The notes under the pieces were generated by a model. The model did no database searches. It was not told the origin of the DNA and saw nothing but the letters and a program-made list of their open reading frames with translations. From NCBI GenBank assembly GCA_014323545.1, contig CP058647.1, positions 1 through 64,000 of the forward strand: a DNA stretch of 64,000 nucleotides, given 5' to 3'. Source of the stretch: Hyphobacterium sp. CCMP332 (GTDB taxonomy: Bacteria > Bacteroidota > Bacteroidia > Cytophagales > CCMP332). The position numbers and the translations under genes were made by a program. The stretch's first letter is position 1. Every line of letters starts with the position of its first letter. This document shows positions 36,761-46,568 of the stretch, in pieces.

Positions 36761-37594
36761 TTAGGGGCGAATGGCCATAGCTTTTCGAATGGTATTAACA
36801 TATCGGCCGGATACTGGTACAATTTCTTTCGATTTTTTATCCTTTAATGTCATCGCTTTGCTACTTAAATTCTGGATTTCAAAGTGAATAGTATTGATTA
36901 AATATTGACGATGACATTTTTTAATCGTGCTAAAAGGCCTGACAATTTGATTTTCAATATTTCGCAGACTGGATCTGAACACTCTCTTTTTCAAGCCTTC
37001 CTCTTTTGACCAAAAGAAAATATCAACATAATTATCATCACTTTTTACATATATAAGATTTCTCAAATTCACTATAAAGGATTTGTCATCTTTTGATTTG
37101 ATTTCAAAGTCGGTTCCTGAAGCAATTTTTGAAACTTTTTTCAAATTGAGAAATTGAGTGATCCCAAGGATGAAGAAAATTACAGTAAAACTGATGATGA
37201 CGATTCTGAACAGAACCATTATAAAATCATTAAATTCAAATTGCTGGAATCCTCCCAAAAAAGACTTATAGAAATAAATATTCATGCCTGTAAAGAGAAA
37301 GACAAGCACATACCATAAAAGTGTTTTACCCACAGTCCAGTTTTTAAAAAGTCCAGGGTATATGCGGGGAACCAACCAGTCCATGAAAATGACTGAGGCC
37401 GAAAAAATAATTCCCAAGAGAAAAATTAAAAAATCGACATAAAAACTTCGGCCGGATTGATCGGCGATGTCAAATGGATTATAAATCAGTATAAACAAAC
37501 TGCAGACCACTCCAATCAGCAAGATCAAAAACAATTTTCTTTTGGATTGGGAAGGGCTCGGAAATGGATTGTATAAAAATTCCAATATTCTCAT
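36761..37594 (-). CDS. Membrane-bound LytTR transcription regulator
   Basis: 277 residues. Four membrane helices (about residues 20-155) precede a LytTR DNA-binding domain (170-270): NLIYVKSDDNYVDIFFW, RSSLRNIENQI, CHRQYLINTIHFE and PVSGRYVNTIRKA. Proteins of this layout sense a signal in or at the membrane and bind DNA directly, without a phosphorylated receiver. The downstream cupin gene is a likely target or partner. Confidence 0.88.
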   Translation of the reverse strand: MRILEFLYNPFPSPSQSKRKLFLILLIGVVCSLFILIYNPFDIADQSGRSFYVDFLIFLLGIIFSASVIFMDWLVPRIYPGLFKNWTVGKTLLWYVLVFLFTGMNIYFYKSFLGGFQQFEFNDFIMVLFRIVIISFTVIFFILGITQFLNLKKVSKIASGTDFEIKSKDDKSFIVNLRNLIYVKSDDNYVDIFFWSKEEGLKKRVFRSSLRNIENQIVRPFSTIKKCHRQYLINTIHFEIQNLSSKAMTLKDKKSKEIVPVSGRYVNTIRKAMAIRP

Positions 37595-37715
37595 TTGCCA
37601 TTAAATATAATTCCGATTGCAATTTTGAATTTATCAAATATTAAACATTTTGGTCCTATTGTATCAATTTCTATATAATAAGATTATACTTGATATAAGG
37701 CCCAATATTTATGTA

Positions 37716-39245
37716 TTACTCACCCCGGAACAAAAATAGTTTGCGTGTCAAAATGAGCTCATCACTTTGAAAATGAAGAATATACATGCCATTGCCAATT
37801 GATTTGGGAATGTTTATGGAATTCATCGATGACTTGCTTATATCGGTTTCGTAGACGCTGATTCCTTTTGAATCCACAATGTTCAAATGGCCTTCAAAGT
37901 CACCCTTGAATTGAATCTCGCCCTTATTTGGATTGGGAAAAACTTGCAATTTATTCAAATCAGATCCATTCAGCCCTGTAAAAATAGCCAGTACACAATC
38001 GGAGGTATCGCGGCATCCATTGACTTCCAGACTGACGGCATAATTGCCCGTACTGCTAATGGTATAGCTCTGTGAATTGGCGCCAGATATAGGATTAAGT
38101 CCTGCCTGACAGAGAAACCATTGATAATTGGCGCCGTTTTGAAGCGCTGTGAGGGTATTGCCATTGACGCTTACACTGTCATTTATCGTTTGTAAAACTA
38201 CATTTAATGTGATGACCGAATCGCAACCAGCATTATTGGGGATGGTATCCATATAGGTGCCTGTGGCGGTGTACACATAATTTCCGCTCGGGGAAACAAG
38301 TGAATCACAAATGATTTCGGTAATTGATGAACTGCTTTGATTTAGAATGGTCAGATTAATTCTCAATGCGGTATCGCAACCGAAGGCATTGGGAATGGTA
38401 TCCACATAATTTCCCCAACTGGTCCATGTATTATTACCACTCGGAGAGGTATAGGAATCGCAGGCCGTGACGGTATCATTGGCAAATACCACCGGCGCAG
38501 GATTCATTGTTTTTCCTGAAATCCAATTGGAAATACTTCCATTTAATGTAAAACCGGTCAATGTTCCATTGTTCAGCCCGTTTTCATCGATTAGCGTATT
38601 TATGCCACTATTATTCCCCCCGGCCATGCCCTGATTGAATTGGTAATAGGCCATTAAATTGGGCGTGGATGAACACAATTCCATTAGGGTATCGGATTGA
38701 ATTTCCTGAGGCGTTCTGGCCACATTCCATATTCTCAATTCATCGATGCTTCCTTCAAAAGGTATGGAGCCGCCATTGACCCTTTGACCAATGATTAAAT
38801 TCTGATTCCCTGAGGGGGTATTGACCGTAGTCAGGAGCCCTGTACCCACCTGTTGGCCATTTTTATACAAATATCCGGTGCCATTATCCAGCACAAAAGC
38901 CACATGCGTCCACTCCCCTTCAACAATTACATTGGCTGCAGTAGAAATATTGGCATTGGTGCCTCCCGATATAAATTTTAAACTCCGGTCCCCTCCCACT
39001 GAAAATGTGTTTCTCGAACCCACGGCGTTCAGACCATAGTCTGATATACAAAGATTAGAGGCCGCCGCTCCCGGAGCTACATTGACCCAGGCTTCAAAAG
39101 TCCGGTTGTTTGAGCCCTGAACACCCGCAAAGCTTGTTTGCACAAAATCGTTGACGCCGTCAAAGTTTAAAGCATTTTGAGCATTTAAATGAAGAACAGG
39201 GAAAATAAATAATGTGCATAGAAAAATTTGTAAGAGTGATTTCAT
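37716..39245 (-). CDS. LamG-domain T9SS-secreted adhesin-like protein
   Basis: 509 residues. A signal peptide ends near residue 22 (LHLNAQ). A LamG/laminin-G-like domain spans 25-180 (ALNFDGVNDFVQTSF, EGSIDELRIWNVARTPQEI). Two imperfect repeats of about 60 residues follow, each with the pattern C(D)SxxSPSGN...DTIPNxxGCD (residues 255-350), then an Ig-like segment (NYQWFLCQAG) and a T9SS sorting domain (VFPNPNKGEI to LTRKLFLF). It is a surface or secreted carbohydrate- or protein-binding protein. Confidence 0.88.
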   Translation of the reverse strand: MKSLLQIFLCTLFIFPVLHLNAQNALNFDGVNDFVQTSFAGVQGSNNRTFEAWVNVAPGAAASNLCISDYGLNAVGSRNTFSVGGDRSLKFISGGTNANISTAANVIVEGEWTHVAFVLDNGTGYLYKNGQQVGTGLLTTVNTPSGNQNLIIGQRVNGGSIPFEGSIDELRIWNVARTPQEIQSDTLMELCSSTPNLMAYYQFNQGMAGGNNSGINTLIDENGLNNGTLTGFTLNGSISNWISGKTMNPAPVVFANDTVTACDSYTSPSGNNTWTSWGNYVDTIPNAFGCDTALRINLTILNQSSSSITEIICDSLVSPSGNYVYTATGTYMDTIPNNAGCDSVITLNVVLQTINDSVSVNGNTLTALQNGANYQWFLCQAGLNPISGANSQSYTISSTGNYAVSLEVNGCRDTSDCVLAIFTGLNGSDLNKLQVFPNPNKGEIQFKGDFEGHLNIVDSKGISVYETDISKSSMNSINIPKSIGNGMYILHFQSDELILTRKLFLFRGE

Positions 39246-39421
39246 GGGAACGGAATTTTATACACAGATAAATTTATCATTATTTATCAAAAAGCAGAGC
39301 CCGTAATTTTGAATTTTCATATAATCGAATCCATGTCGGCTATGTGTTTTACATTTTTTACAATCGAATAAATTCTATCTTTAAATTTTATGAAAAAGAT
39401 AAAAAAAGCTGGATTCTCGCG

Positions 39422-40447
39422 ATGACTCAGGAGTTTAAAAAAATTATAGAGGCTGCAGCAGTGGCCAATAAAAAGGGACTCAATTGTTTATTGGCCAGTC
39501 TTGTAGCGCTCGATGGTTCCTCTTATCGCAAACCGGGCGTTAGAATGCTGATTCTCGAAGATGGCCAAATGATTGGCGCATTGAGTGGTGGCTGTGTGGA
39601 AAAAGAAGTTTTAAAACAATCGCAAGAACTATTTGAAAGCAAAACGGCCAAATTAATCCGCTACGATGGGCGCTATCGTTTGGGTTGCGAAGGCGCTTTG
39701 TATATTCTGGTCGAACCATTTCATCCATCCGAAAATTTTATCAATGCATTTTACCGATGTCTGGAGAAAAGAGAAAATTTTATCATTCATTCCTTTTTCA
39801 GAAAAGAAGAAGGACTTCAAAACGGAGCCGGTTCAAGGATTACATTTAAAAACGAAAATCAATTTTCATTCTCAAATACGCCTATGGACAGCAAAGGCCT
39901 GGAGTGCTTTAGTGAGGAATTAACATCCATCTTAAAATTAATGGTATTTGGTACGGAACACGATGCCAAACATCTGAGTCAAATGGCGTCTATTCTGGAT
40001 TGGGAAGTAATAATCATTGCTTCTCCAAAGGTCAGAAAAGACCTTCGGGATTTTCCCGGAGCAAAAGAAATATGGCACATCGCTCCTGAAGAATTGTCTT
40101 CAGTTCATATAGACGGTCAAACCGCCATAGTATTAATGACCCATAACTACGCCCTCGATTTGCAATACTTATTGAATTTAAAGAATTGTCAGGCCACTTA
40201 TATTGGCATTTTAGGTCCGGTCAAAAGAAAAAACCAGCTACTCGATGAGTTAATCCTGCATCAGTCCGATGTAGATCTTTCCTGGCTCGAAAAAATAAAA
40301 GGTCCGGCAGGCCTTGACATCGGCTCCATCAGTCCGCAGGAAATCACTATTTCCATTCTGTCTGAAATCCTTGCTATAAAGCGAAACCGGCAAGCCAATT
40401 CACTGAGCGAGAGATCCGAAAGTCTTCAAAACACCGAACAAAAATAA
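39422..40447 (+). CDS. xdhC: XdhC/CoxI-family molybdenum enzyme maturation factor
   Basis: 341 residues from ATG 39422; the in-frame ATG at 39344 would add a poorly conserved extension. The N-terminal XdhC/CoxI domain has VALDGSSYRKPGVRMLILED and LSGGCVEKEV with the conserved Cys; the C-terminal Rossmann-like domain has VLMTHNYALDLQYL and YIGILGPVKRK. XdhC proteins bind molybdopterin cofactor, sulfurate it and insert it into xanthine oxidase-family enzymes. The only such enzyme in the window is IorAB at 9.4-12.0 kb, a likely client. The next gene (mocA) starts at the base after its stop. Confidence 0.92.
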   Translation: MTQEFKKIIEAAAVANKKGLNCLLASLVALDGSSYRKPGVRMLILEDGQMIGALSGGCVEKEVLKQSQELFESKTAKLIRYDGRYRLGCEGALYILVEPFHPSENFINAFYRCLEKRENFIIHSFFRKEEGLQNGAGSRITFKNENQFSFSNTPMDSKGLECFSEELTSILKLMVFGTEHDAKHLSQMASILDWEVIIIASPKVRKDLRDFPGAKEIWHIAPEELSSVHIDGQTAIVLMTHNYALDLQYLLNLKNCQATYIGILGPVKRKNQLLDELILHQSDVDLSWLEKIKGPAGLDIGSISPQEITISILSEILAIKRNRQANSLSERSESLQNTEQK

Positions 40448-41053
40448 ATGCTGCCAAAAGTCCATTTTCTTCTTCTGGCCGCCGGTGCTTCAATACGCAT
40501 GGGGCGAATCAAACAGCTTTTACCCTGGCAAAAGACCAGCCTGCTCGAACATGCTCTGAAGGAAGCATTAAATTCCAAAGTTAATCGGGTAAGTCTTGTT
40601 CTGGGCGCCAATGCGGAGACCATTCTTGAAAGAACCGATACATCAAAGGCCAATGTGCTCATTAACATTAACTGGAAAATTGGCATTGGATCTTCCATCG
40701 CTTATGGTATTGGAGAAATACTTAAAAAGAATCCTCCCGATGCGCTCTTGATAAGTCTGGCCGATCAGCCTTTTGTAAATACCGAATATTATGATCAAAT
40801 GATCGCACATTATGACTCGGATGAAAAAACGATTGTTGCGAGCCAGTACGAGGACAATATTGGTACACCTGCATTATTTGGCAGCGCTTATTTTAAATCC
40901 CTTTGTGATTTAAAAGGCGATGAAGGCGCGAAGTCCTTAATCTTAAAATTTAAGGACCATTTAATTACCCTGGATGGTTCTGAAATCCACCGTGACATAG
41001 ATACCATGCAGGACTACTATGAGGCGATTGAGAACATAAAAAAAAGAGAGTAA
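40448..41053 (+). CDS. mocA: Molybdenum cofactor cytidylyltransferase MocA
   Basis: 201 residues, a MobA-like nucleotidyltransferase: LLAAGASIRMGRIKQLLPW at the N-terminus binds the nucleotide, then LLISLADQPFVN and a closing HRDIDTMQDYYEA segment with the family's D-T pair. It should convert Mo-molybdopterin to the cytosine dinucleotide form used by xanthine oxidase-family enzymes such as IorB. It is directly coupled to xdhC. Confidence 0.92.
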   Translation: MLPKVHFLLLAAGASIRMGRIKQLLPWQKTSLLEHALKEALNSKVNRVSLVLGANAETILERTDTSKANVLININWKIGIGSSIAYGIGEILKKNPPDALLISLADQPFVNTEYYDQMIAHYDSDEKTIVASQYEDNIGTPALFGSAYFKSLCDLKGDEGAKSLILKFKDHLITLDGSEIHRDIDTMQDYYEAIENIKKRE

Positions 41054-41064
41054 AAACTCTCTTT
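41043..41064. terminator. Bidirectional terminator between mocA and the MscS gene
   Basis: A perfect 9-bp stem, AAAGAGAGT/ACTCTCTTT, with an AAAA loop. It begins within the last codons of mocA. On the minus strand it is followed by a run of eight Ts, on the plus strand by a short one; it can end both converging transcripts. Confidence 0.8.
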
Positions 41065-41089
41065 TCAAAATTATTACCATGAGCTTAAA

Positions 41090-42001
41090 TTAAGCACTTA
41101 TTTCTTCCTCCTGTGGCTGGAGATTCATTTCAGAAAGCTTCTCTCCACCTTTGATTCCAAAGTCCAATGTTCGAATTGGGAATGGAATGGTAATATCATT
41201 TTCATTAAAGGCTTCCTGTATCGCCATAATAGCCTCGCTCTTAGCATCCAAATAACCTGTTTGTCCGGGATACTTTATCCAGAATACAATTCGGAAATTA
41301 ATAGAACTCCCGCCAAATTCTTCAAAATACAAAGCCACGTCTTCTTCGCGAATTAAAAATGGCAGGGTTTTGATGGTGCCTTCTGTGATATCTTTGACCT
41401 TTCTGAGATCATCAGCATAAGATACTCCCACGTTGAGATCGATTCGACGCTCATCTGTTTTGGTATAATTCTGCAGCGGATTTTGAAAAACATCTTTATT
41501 GGGAATCATGACATGTATGCCTTGAAAAGTACGGATGGTGGTGACTCTTAGGTTAATGGTTTCAACCACACCCATATAATCATTGGATTCTATAATATCT
41601 CCTACCTGAATCGGTCTTCGGACGGCCATTAGAATACCCGCCATAAAATTGGCTGCGATGTCCTGAAAAGCAAAACCGAGGGCTAAACCAACGATCCCCG
41701 CTCCTGCCAGTAAGGATTTCACCGTTCCATCCAATTGCAACACTTTAAGGGCCATCAAAACACCCAAGGCTAAAAGACCAAAACGCACAATGTTGGAAGC
41801 AAGATTGTTGAGCGCTGTTTTGTCTGACACTTTTCCCAATCCACGATGAACGAGTTTTCTACCAAAACCCGATATCAATGCAAATGAAATAATGATAAGA
41901 ATCGCAACGATGGCATTTGGTACGTTGGAGATGATCGCCTCGTACCAGCTGTCCAGCTTATTGAATAAAATATTGGAAATTTCTTCTATGTTAAAATTCA
42001 T
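41090..42001 (-). CDS. MscS-family mechanosensitive channel
   Basis: 303 residues. Three membrane helices come first; the third has the Gly/Ala-rich pore pattern SLLAGAGIVGLALGFAFQDI. Then come the beta domain (VGDIIESNDYMGVVETINLR, TTIRTFQGIHVMIPNKDVF) and the C-terminal alpha/beta domain (ALYFEEFGGSSINFRI). It is of the short YbdG/MscS type and releases solutes on hypo-osmotic shock. Confidence 0.93.
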   Translation of the reverse strand: MNFNIEEISNILFNKLDSWYEAIISNVPNAIVAILIIISFALISGFGRKLVHRGLGKVSDKTALNNLASNIVRFGLLALGVLMALKVLQLDGTVKSLLAGAGIVGLALGFAFQDIAANFMAGILMAVRRPIQVGDIIESNDYMGVVETINLRVTTIRTFQGIHVMIPNKDVFQNPLQNYTKTDERRIDLNVGVSYADDLRKVKDITEGTIKTLPFLIREEDVALYFEEFGGSSINFRIVFWIKYPGQTGYLDAKSEAIMAIQEAFNENDITIPFPIRTLDFGIKGGEKLSEMNLQPQEEEISA

Positions 42002-42134
42002 GATTTTTAATTTTCCCTTTGTATTGCAATTATGATACTCGCTTAAAAATCATCAATTACGCTGTTATTATTCCATACTTGTGTGTAATCGACACGAATA
42101 TGGGGAGTATTTTCTACAGAATAATGTTATTCAT

Positions 42135-42578
42135 TTATGCCTTTTGATCAGCTATCACTGAAGTTTTTAATCCATCATTCAGCCAGGCAATGGCGGCTTG
42201 TTCATTTTCACAGACTTCAAAAGGCACAGGGTTATTGAAGAATTTGAAGATCATTTTCAGAGCGCCCCGAATCATTGTTTGAGGAACAATATAAGCAATA
42301 CCAATACAGTATTTTTTAATCAGAGCATTGTTGTCTTTCATCCAGCCGGCCATTTGTTTTTGATATTTGAGACTGGGCAGTCCGGCATTGCTGGCATCAA
42401 AGAGTAAGGCTATCTTTTCTTTTCTATTATAGTTGTCTTTTAAGCCCTTTAAATAAGCAGCAAAACTTTCATCATTTGCAGCTTCACCGGTAAAGGTCAT
42501 TTTAATTAGTGGGTATTGGGAGCGGTCAAATGAAACATAGTTTTCAGACATGTCTCTTGTAATGGGATAAAGTCTCAT
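42135..42578 (-). CDS. Small SpoIIAA/STAS-like hypothetical protein
   Basis: 147 residues, no signal peptide or membrane helix. The pattern (YPLIKMTFTGEAANDESFAA, KIALLFDASNAGLPS, CENEQAAIAWLND) resembles the STAS-like or SpoIIAA-like domain of Bacteroidota, which typically binds small ligands or partner proteins. The start could also be the Met at residue 9. Its stop lies between the MscS gene and a cyclase gene on the same strand. Confidence 0.6.
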   Translation of the reverse strand: MRLYPITRDMSENYVSFDRSQYPLIKMTFTGEAANDESFAAYLKGLKDNYNRKEKIALLFDASNAGLPSLKYQKQMAGWMKDNNALIKKYCIGIAYIVPQTMIRGALKMIFKFFNNPVPFEVCENEQAAIAWLNDGLKTSVIADQKA

Positions 42579-42633
42579 GCCCTATTAATGCATAAAACAA
42601 AGATTTGTTTGTCAGACATTAAAAAATATAGTT

Positions 42634-43683
42634 TTACGAAGAAATAGATAAGAGTTCAATTTGTTTTGATTTTCCCTTGAGATCAAATGAGCCCTTGTTT
42701 TGAATCTTGAAATTATTTATTAGTCCAGGTTCAATCTCAGCCATTACTTCCTTTGATATATAAAGATCCTGGTTAGCTTTTTTGGCCTCATCGAGAATTC
42801 TGGCGGCTGTATTTATCGGATCGCCATGAAAAGCGATTTCCTTTTTGTATTTGCCTACTTCGGTTACAACCACCTCTCCCAGGTGAATACCCGCTCTGAA
42901 TTCAGGGATAACTTCAAATTCTTTTTGATAATAAGAAGTTTTCTTTTTTATCATGTCATTGAAGCCAAAAAACGCATTTATACTTTTCAGACATCTGTTT
43001 TTAACATTTTCCTGCCAGGTCAATACCGCCTCATCGCCCACATATTGGTAGATTTCCGCTTCATATCGCGACATTACTGCCAAATCATTAAAACATTCCT
43101 GAATCAATCTACTGTATTTGATATGTCCCAATTTTTCAGCCAGTTGTGTGCTGTTCTTTAAATCCAAAAACATAGATAGCCGGTTCTCTTTTTTGGGGCG
43201 ATAGTATTTGGCACTTAAGATTTCCCAGAGCTTATCCTCCCCTAAAAGTTGGCTGATATGGCTCAGTACCGACATCCCAAAATCCACGACAATGACATAG
43301 AAATAAATGGGGAAACTAGAGACGTTAAACATAAATGGAAGGAGGCTTTGCTCATGATCCATAAAAAGATCCAAAACAAAATAGGAAACAACAATTAACG
43401 CACTTAAAAACAGGACGGACATTAGAAGCCGGATTCCCAACAATTCCAAAATGGATATTCTTTTGACAAAGTATTCGGATGAATAAATCCGTATAAAACC
43501 CGAGATGGCCCCAAAAACCGGCCCGACGATCAAAGACAATACAATACTTAGACCAAAGCTAAATTGCAGCGCGCCCAGCTCTTTAGTTCCAAGACCGCGA
43601 ATCACACATAGAAATAACAAAGCCAGGGTCCAGCCTATGATGTAGTCTCTTATTATCCTGATTTTGAATCCATTATTCCACAT
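42634..43683 (-). CDS. Membrane class III adenylate/guanylate cyclase (copy 1)
   Basis: 349 residues. Four or five membrane helices occupy residues 10-150, then a class III cyclase domain (about 165-349). The two metal-binding Asp residues are in FLDLKNST and YVGDEAVLTW; the transition-state Asn/Arg pair is in GDPINTAARI. The active site looks complete. It makes cAMP or cGMP; the specificity-determining residues cannot be assigned safely. A paralogue lies at 47.6-48.7 kb with the same layout. Confidence 0.9.
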   Translation of the reverse strand: MWNNGFKIRIIRDYIIGWTLALLFLCVIRGLGTKELGALQFSFGLSIVLSLIVGPVFGAISGFIRIYSSEYFVKRISILELLGIRLLMSVLFLSALIVVSYFVLDLFMDHEQSLLPFMFNVSSFPIYFYVIVVDFGMSVLSHISQLLGEDKLWEILSAKYYRPKKENRLSMFLDLKNSTQLAEKLGHIKYSRLIQECFNDLAVMSRYEAEIYQYVGDEAVLTWQENVKNRCLKSINAFFGFNDMIKKKTSYYQKEFEVIPEFRAGIHLGEVVVTEVGKYKKEIAFHGDPINTAARILDEAKKANQDLYISKEVMAEIEPGLINNFKIQNKGSFDLKGKSKQIELLSISS

Positions 43684-43758
43684 TTGAAAGATTAAAATAT
43701 GGATAAATTCTGAATGATGACAAATGGGATTTATTCAGGTATCAAAGTAGTATAGCCC

Positions 43759-45801
43759 TTACCACAATCCTTTTTCCTTCAGCATTTGAATTCTTCTGGC
43801 TTTGGTTTTTTCAAAATTCATCCGCATTTTTTTCATGCTGGCCTTAAAACGAGGGTTATTGGCAATTGGCTCAAATAATTCATCCTGATCTATCCATTTG
43901 ACCACAAAATACAAGATGTTATTCTCCTTTGAAAATTTATCAAAAGCGTTTAGAGCCTCATTTTCTTTGCCTTCATACATATACAACAGAGCCTTTTGTA
44001 GATTGGTATAGGTATTTTCATTCTCATTGACATACTTACTGTACAAATCATGTCTTTCTTTGGCCATTTGTGTATCCCCGACATGTCGAGCTACAAGGGC
44101 AATCGTCAGGTCTTCTTCCTGAAAAAGATTCAATCCATACAATTCCTTTTTTTCAAGTAGTTTCTTATAATAAAAATAGGATTTATCATAATCCTTAGTA
44201 GCGTAATACAATTTGCCTAATTCCTTAATTACATCAACTCTATTGGTATCAAGTAAATAAACACTGTGCATACGATTTATGGAATTCTCAATTGAATCGT
44301 CCATGAATAAGTCGAGATAAATGTCCAGATACAATGAAAATATATTGGATGGATCATAATCCAGAGATTTCTGGATTTCAATTTTGGCTTTTTCTATCAT
44401 GCCACTTTGACTCAAGGCATTGGCAAGAATCAAATGAGAAATACTTGCATCATTGGAATCGACTTTGCTGTAATCCAATTGCATAGCTGCCATGGCATGA
44501 ACCAAATACTTTTCCGTATCGGGTATGTAACGATGATAGATCTCAGAAAGAAAATTATGCGTCCATGCCGAATTTGGACTGATCTCCAGCACTTTTTCAA
44601 AATACTCAACGGCTCTTTCGAACTTAGCGGTTTGCATATAATAAAGACCACGAGCTATAAGGGATTCAGGAAGGTCCGGATCGAGTAAAATGGCTTTATC
44701 TGAGTAATTATTTAAATCTTCGAGGTAAGATTTGTCGCTTTTAAACATATCCTTGTAATAAAAGGCGACACCGGAGTACGCATAGGCTTGTGCAAAATTG
44801 TCATCGAGTGCAATGGCTTTTTGAAAGTAGAACAATGAAGAATCGAGTCCATATGCTTCTGTTCCATTGAGAAATTCAATAGCACGAAGAAAAAAGTCAT
44901 AAGCTTCCAGGTTCTCTGTTGGAATTTTTTCAATTTGGTCTATTTCTTCGGGTTTAACCAAAGCCTCAATGTTTGAAGCTATTTGTCTGGAGATGCTCGA
45001 CTGTAATTCAAATACATTGGTCCATTTCCTTTTGTACTGTTCCGCCCAAACCTGTTTATCGCTTTTAGCTTCAATTAACTGTACACTCAAAAGAATCTCC
45101 TCTCCTATTTTCTGCCCGCTTCCTTCCACGATATATTTGACTTTGAGCTCTTCTGCTATTTCAGGCAATGTCATATTGACATTTCTGTATTTCTCAACCG
45201 AAGTCCTACTTATCACCCGCAAATCCCCGATTTTCTGAAGATTATTTAGAATGGATTGCATCATTCCGTTAATAAAATATACATTGCCGCTGTCAAGACT
45301 TTCATTCTTAAATGGCAGTACTGCAATCGATTTGAATTCTGTTTCCTTGTTGACATTTTTAAAATAGAAAAAATACCGGACCGCAATCATTGCACTTATA
45401 ATTAACAAAATCAGAAGGTATTTTTTAAGACTTCTTTTTTTTGGAATGTCCAATGGCCTAATATCATTTTTTTCAGGAGTCTGCCGATGTTCTCCCGGAG
45501 ATAATCCGTACTTATCTTTGAAGCATTTTATGAAATAGGAAGGGCTGCTAAAACCGGTCTGAAATGCAATTTCAGAAATACTCAACTCGCTTTCCTCCAA
45601 TTTATTTTTAGCCTGTTCAAGACGTATTTCCCTGATAAATTGATTCACAGACATGGAACTGTGTTTTTTTACTGTTCTCAGCAAAGTGGATTTGCTTATA
45701 GCAAGAATATCTGCCAGATCCTGAACCCCGAAGTTTTCGTTCGCAATATTATCCTCTACTGCCTTTATTAGTTTTTCCAGGATAGGATCGTCTGCTTTCA
45801 T
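43759..45801 (-). CDS. AraC-type HTH / membrane / TolB-like / TPR regulator
   Basis: 680 residues. An AraC-family HTH domain is at the N-terminus (residues 10-105; IRLEQAKNKLEESELSISEI and FSSPSYFIKCFKDKYGLSP). One membrane helix follows (127-147), then a TolB/FlgO-like domain starting SIAVLPFKNESLDSG (158 to about 290), and at least seven TPRs (320-650). The DNA-binding end is cytoplasmic and the TPR end periplasmic, so it may be a one-component transmembrane regulator. A phased direct repeat in its upstream region (45877-45912) is a candidate binding site. Confidence 0.9.
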   Translation of the reverse strand: MKADDPILEKLIKAVEDNIANENFGVQDLADILAISKSTLLRTVKKHSSMSVNQFIREIRLEQAKNKLEESELSISEIAFQTGFSSPSYFIKCFKDKYGLSPGEHRQTPEKNDIRPLDIPKKRSLKKYLLILLIISAMIAVRYFFYFKNVNKETEFKSIAVLPFKNESLDSGNVYFINGMMQSILNNLQKIGDLRVISRTSVEKYRNVNMTLPEIAEELKVKYIVEGSGQKIGEEILLSVQLIEAKSDKQVWAEQYKRKWTNVFELQSSISRQIASNIEALVKPEEIDQIEKIPTENLEAYDFFLRAIEFLNGTEAYGLDSSLFYFQKAIALDDNFAQAYAYSGVAFYYKDMFKSDKSYLEDLNNYSDKAILLDPDLPESLIARGLYYMQTAKFERAVEYFEKVLEISPNSAWTHNFLSEIYHRYIPDTEKYLVHAMAAMQLDYSKVDSNDASISHLILANALSQSGMIEKAKIEIQKSLDYDPSNIFSLYLDIYLDLFMDDSIENSINRMHSVYLLDTNRVDVIKELGKLYYATKDYDKSYFYYKKLLEKKELYGLNLFQEEDLTIALVARHVGDTQMAKERHDLYSKYVNENENTYTNLQKALLYMYEGKENEALNAFDKFSKENNILYFVVKWIDQDELFEPIANNPRFKASMKKMRMNFEKTKARRIQMLKEKGLW

Positions 45802-45876
45802 AAATTGATTTTAGCTCTAAAAAAAATATATCCTCAAAGATGGAAATTCATCCGATTGAATCATAATCCATGGCAT

Positions 45877-45912
45877 TGACGCAAAATTGATACTTCTGAC
45901 GCAAAATTTATA
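45877..45912. promoter_or_regulatory. 20-bp-phased direct repeat, candidate AraC-type operator
   Basis: Two copies of TGACGCAAAATTKATA (45877-45892 and 45897-45912) differ at only one base. Their start-to-start distance is exactly 20 bp, two helical turns. They lie in the divergent region between the AraC/TPR regulator and the ankyrin lipoprotein. AraC-family proteins commonly bind such direct repeats. Confidence 0.6.
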
Positions 45913-45990
45913 TCTATTGAATAGCGCTTGATAGCCTTCACAATGCTTTGCAAACGACTTTTGCTGGTATAAACAATTGAAATATACATC

Positions 45991-46566
45991 ATGAAAAATT
46001 TAACATCATTATTAATTTTAGCACTTCTCTTTTTTGTTATTGCATGTACTTCAGAAAATAAAAACAAAGATGAAAGTTCAGAAAAAAGCAAACCTGGTAG
46101 GAATATCCACGAAGCGAGTTTTTTTGGAGATGTGGAATCCATTAAAGAGCATATTGCTTATGGAAGCGATCTCAATGTAAAAGATGATTACGGATCTACA
46201 CCGCTTCACATTGCCATAACTTTTAATAAAAAAGAAGTTGCACAGGAATTAATTCGAGGTGGGGCTGATCTTGAAAGTAAAAGCAACGACGGTTCTACTC
46301 CCTTGATTTCCGCAGCGTTTTTTGGCAGAACCGAAATTGTAAGATCACTACTTGATCACGGTGCCAATCCCAATGCCCAAAATCAATACAATGCAAAAGC
46401 CTATGACAATGTAACAATCCCATTTGATCAATTGAAACCTGTTTATGACCAATTAAGCAGAGATCTTGGCCCACTTGGTTTCAAACTGGATTATGATGAA
46501 TTGAAAAAAGAAAGATTGGTAATTGCTCAAATGCTGGAAACAGATTCAGTTAACATTACAAATTAA
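45991..46566 (+). CDS. Ankyrin-repeat lipoprotein
   Basis: 191 residues. The signal peptide ends in lipobox VIAC (Cys19), followed by a charged linker and three ankyrin repeats (residues 35-130; DDYGSTPLHIAITFNKKEVA and DGSTPLISAAFFGRTEIV). Ankyrin lipoproteins usually act as periplasmic protein-binding modules, sometimes as immunity or protective factors. It starts the plus-strand pair with the acyltransferase gene 2 bases downstream. Confidence 0.88.
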   Translation: MKNLTSLLILALLFFVIACTSENKNKDESSEKSKPGRNIHEASFFGDVESIKEHIAYGSDLNVKDDYGSTPLHIAITFNKKEVAQELIRGGADLESKSNDGSTPLISAAFFGRTEIVRSLLDHGANPNAQNQYNAKAYDNVTIPFDQLKPVYDQLSRDLGPLGFKLDYDELKKERLVIAQMLETDSVNITN

Positions 46567-46568
46567 AA

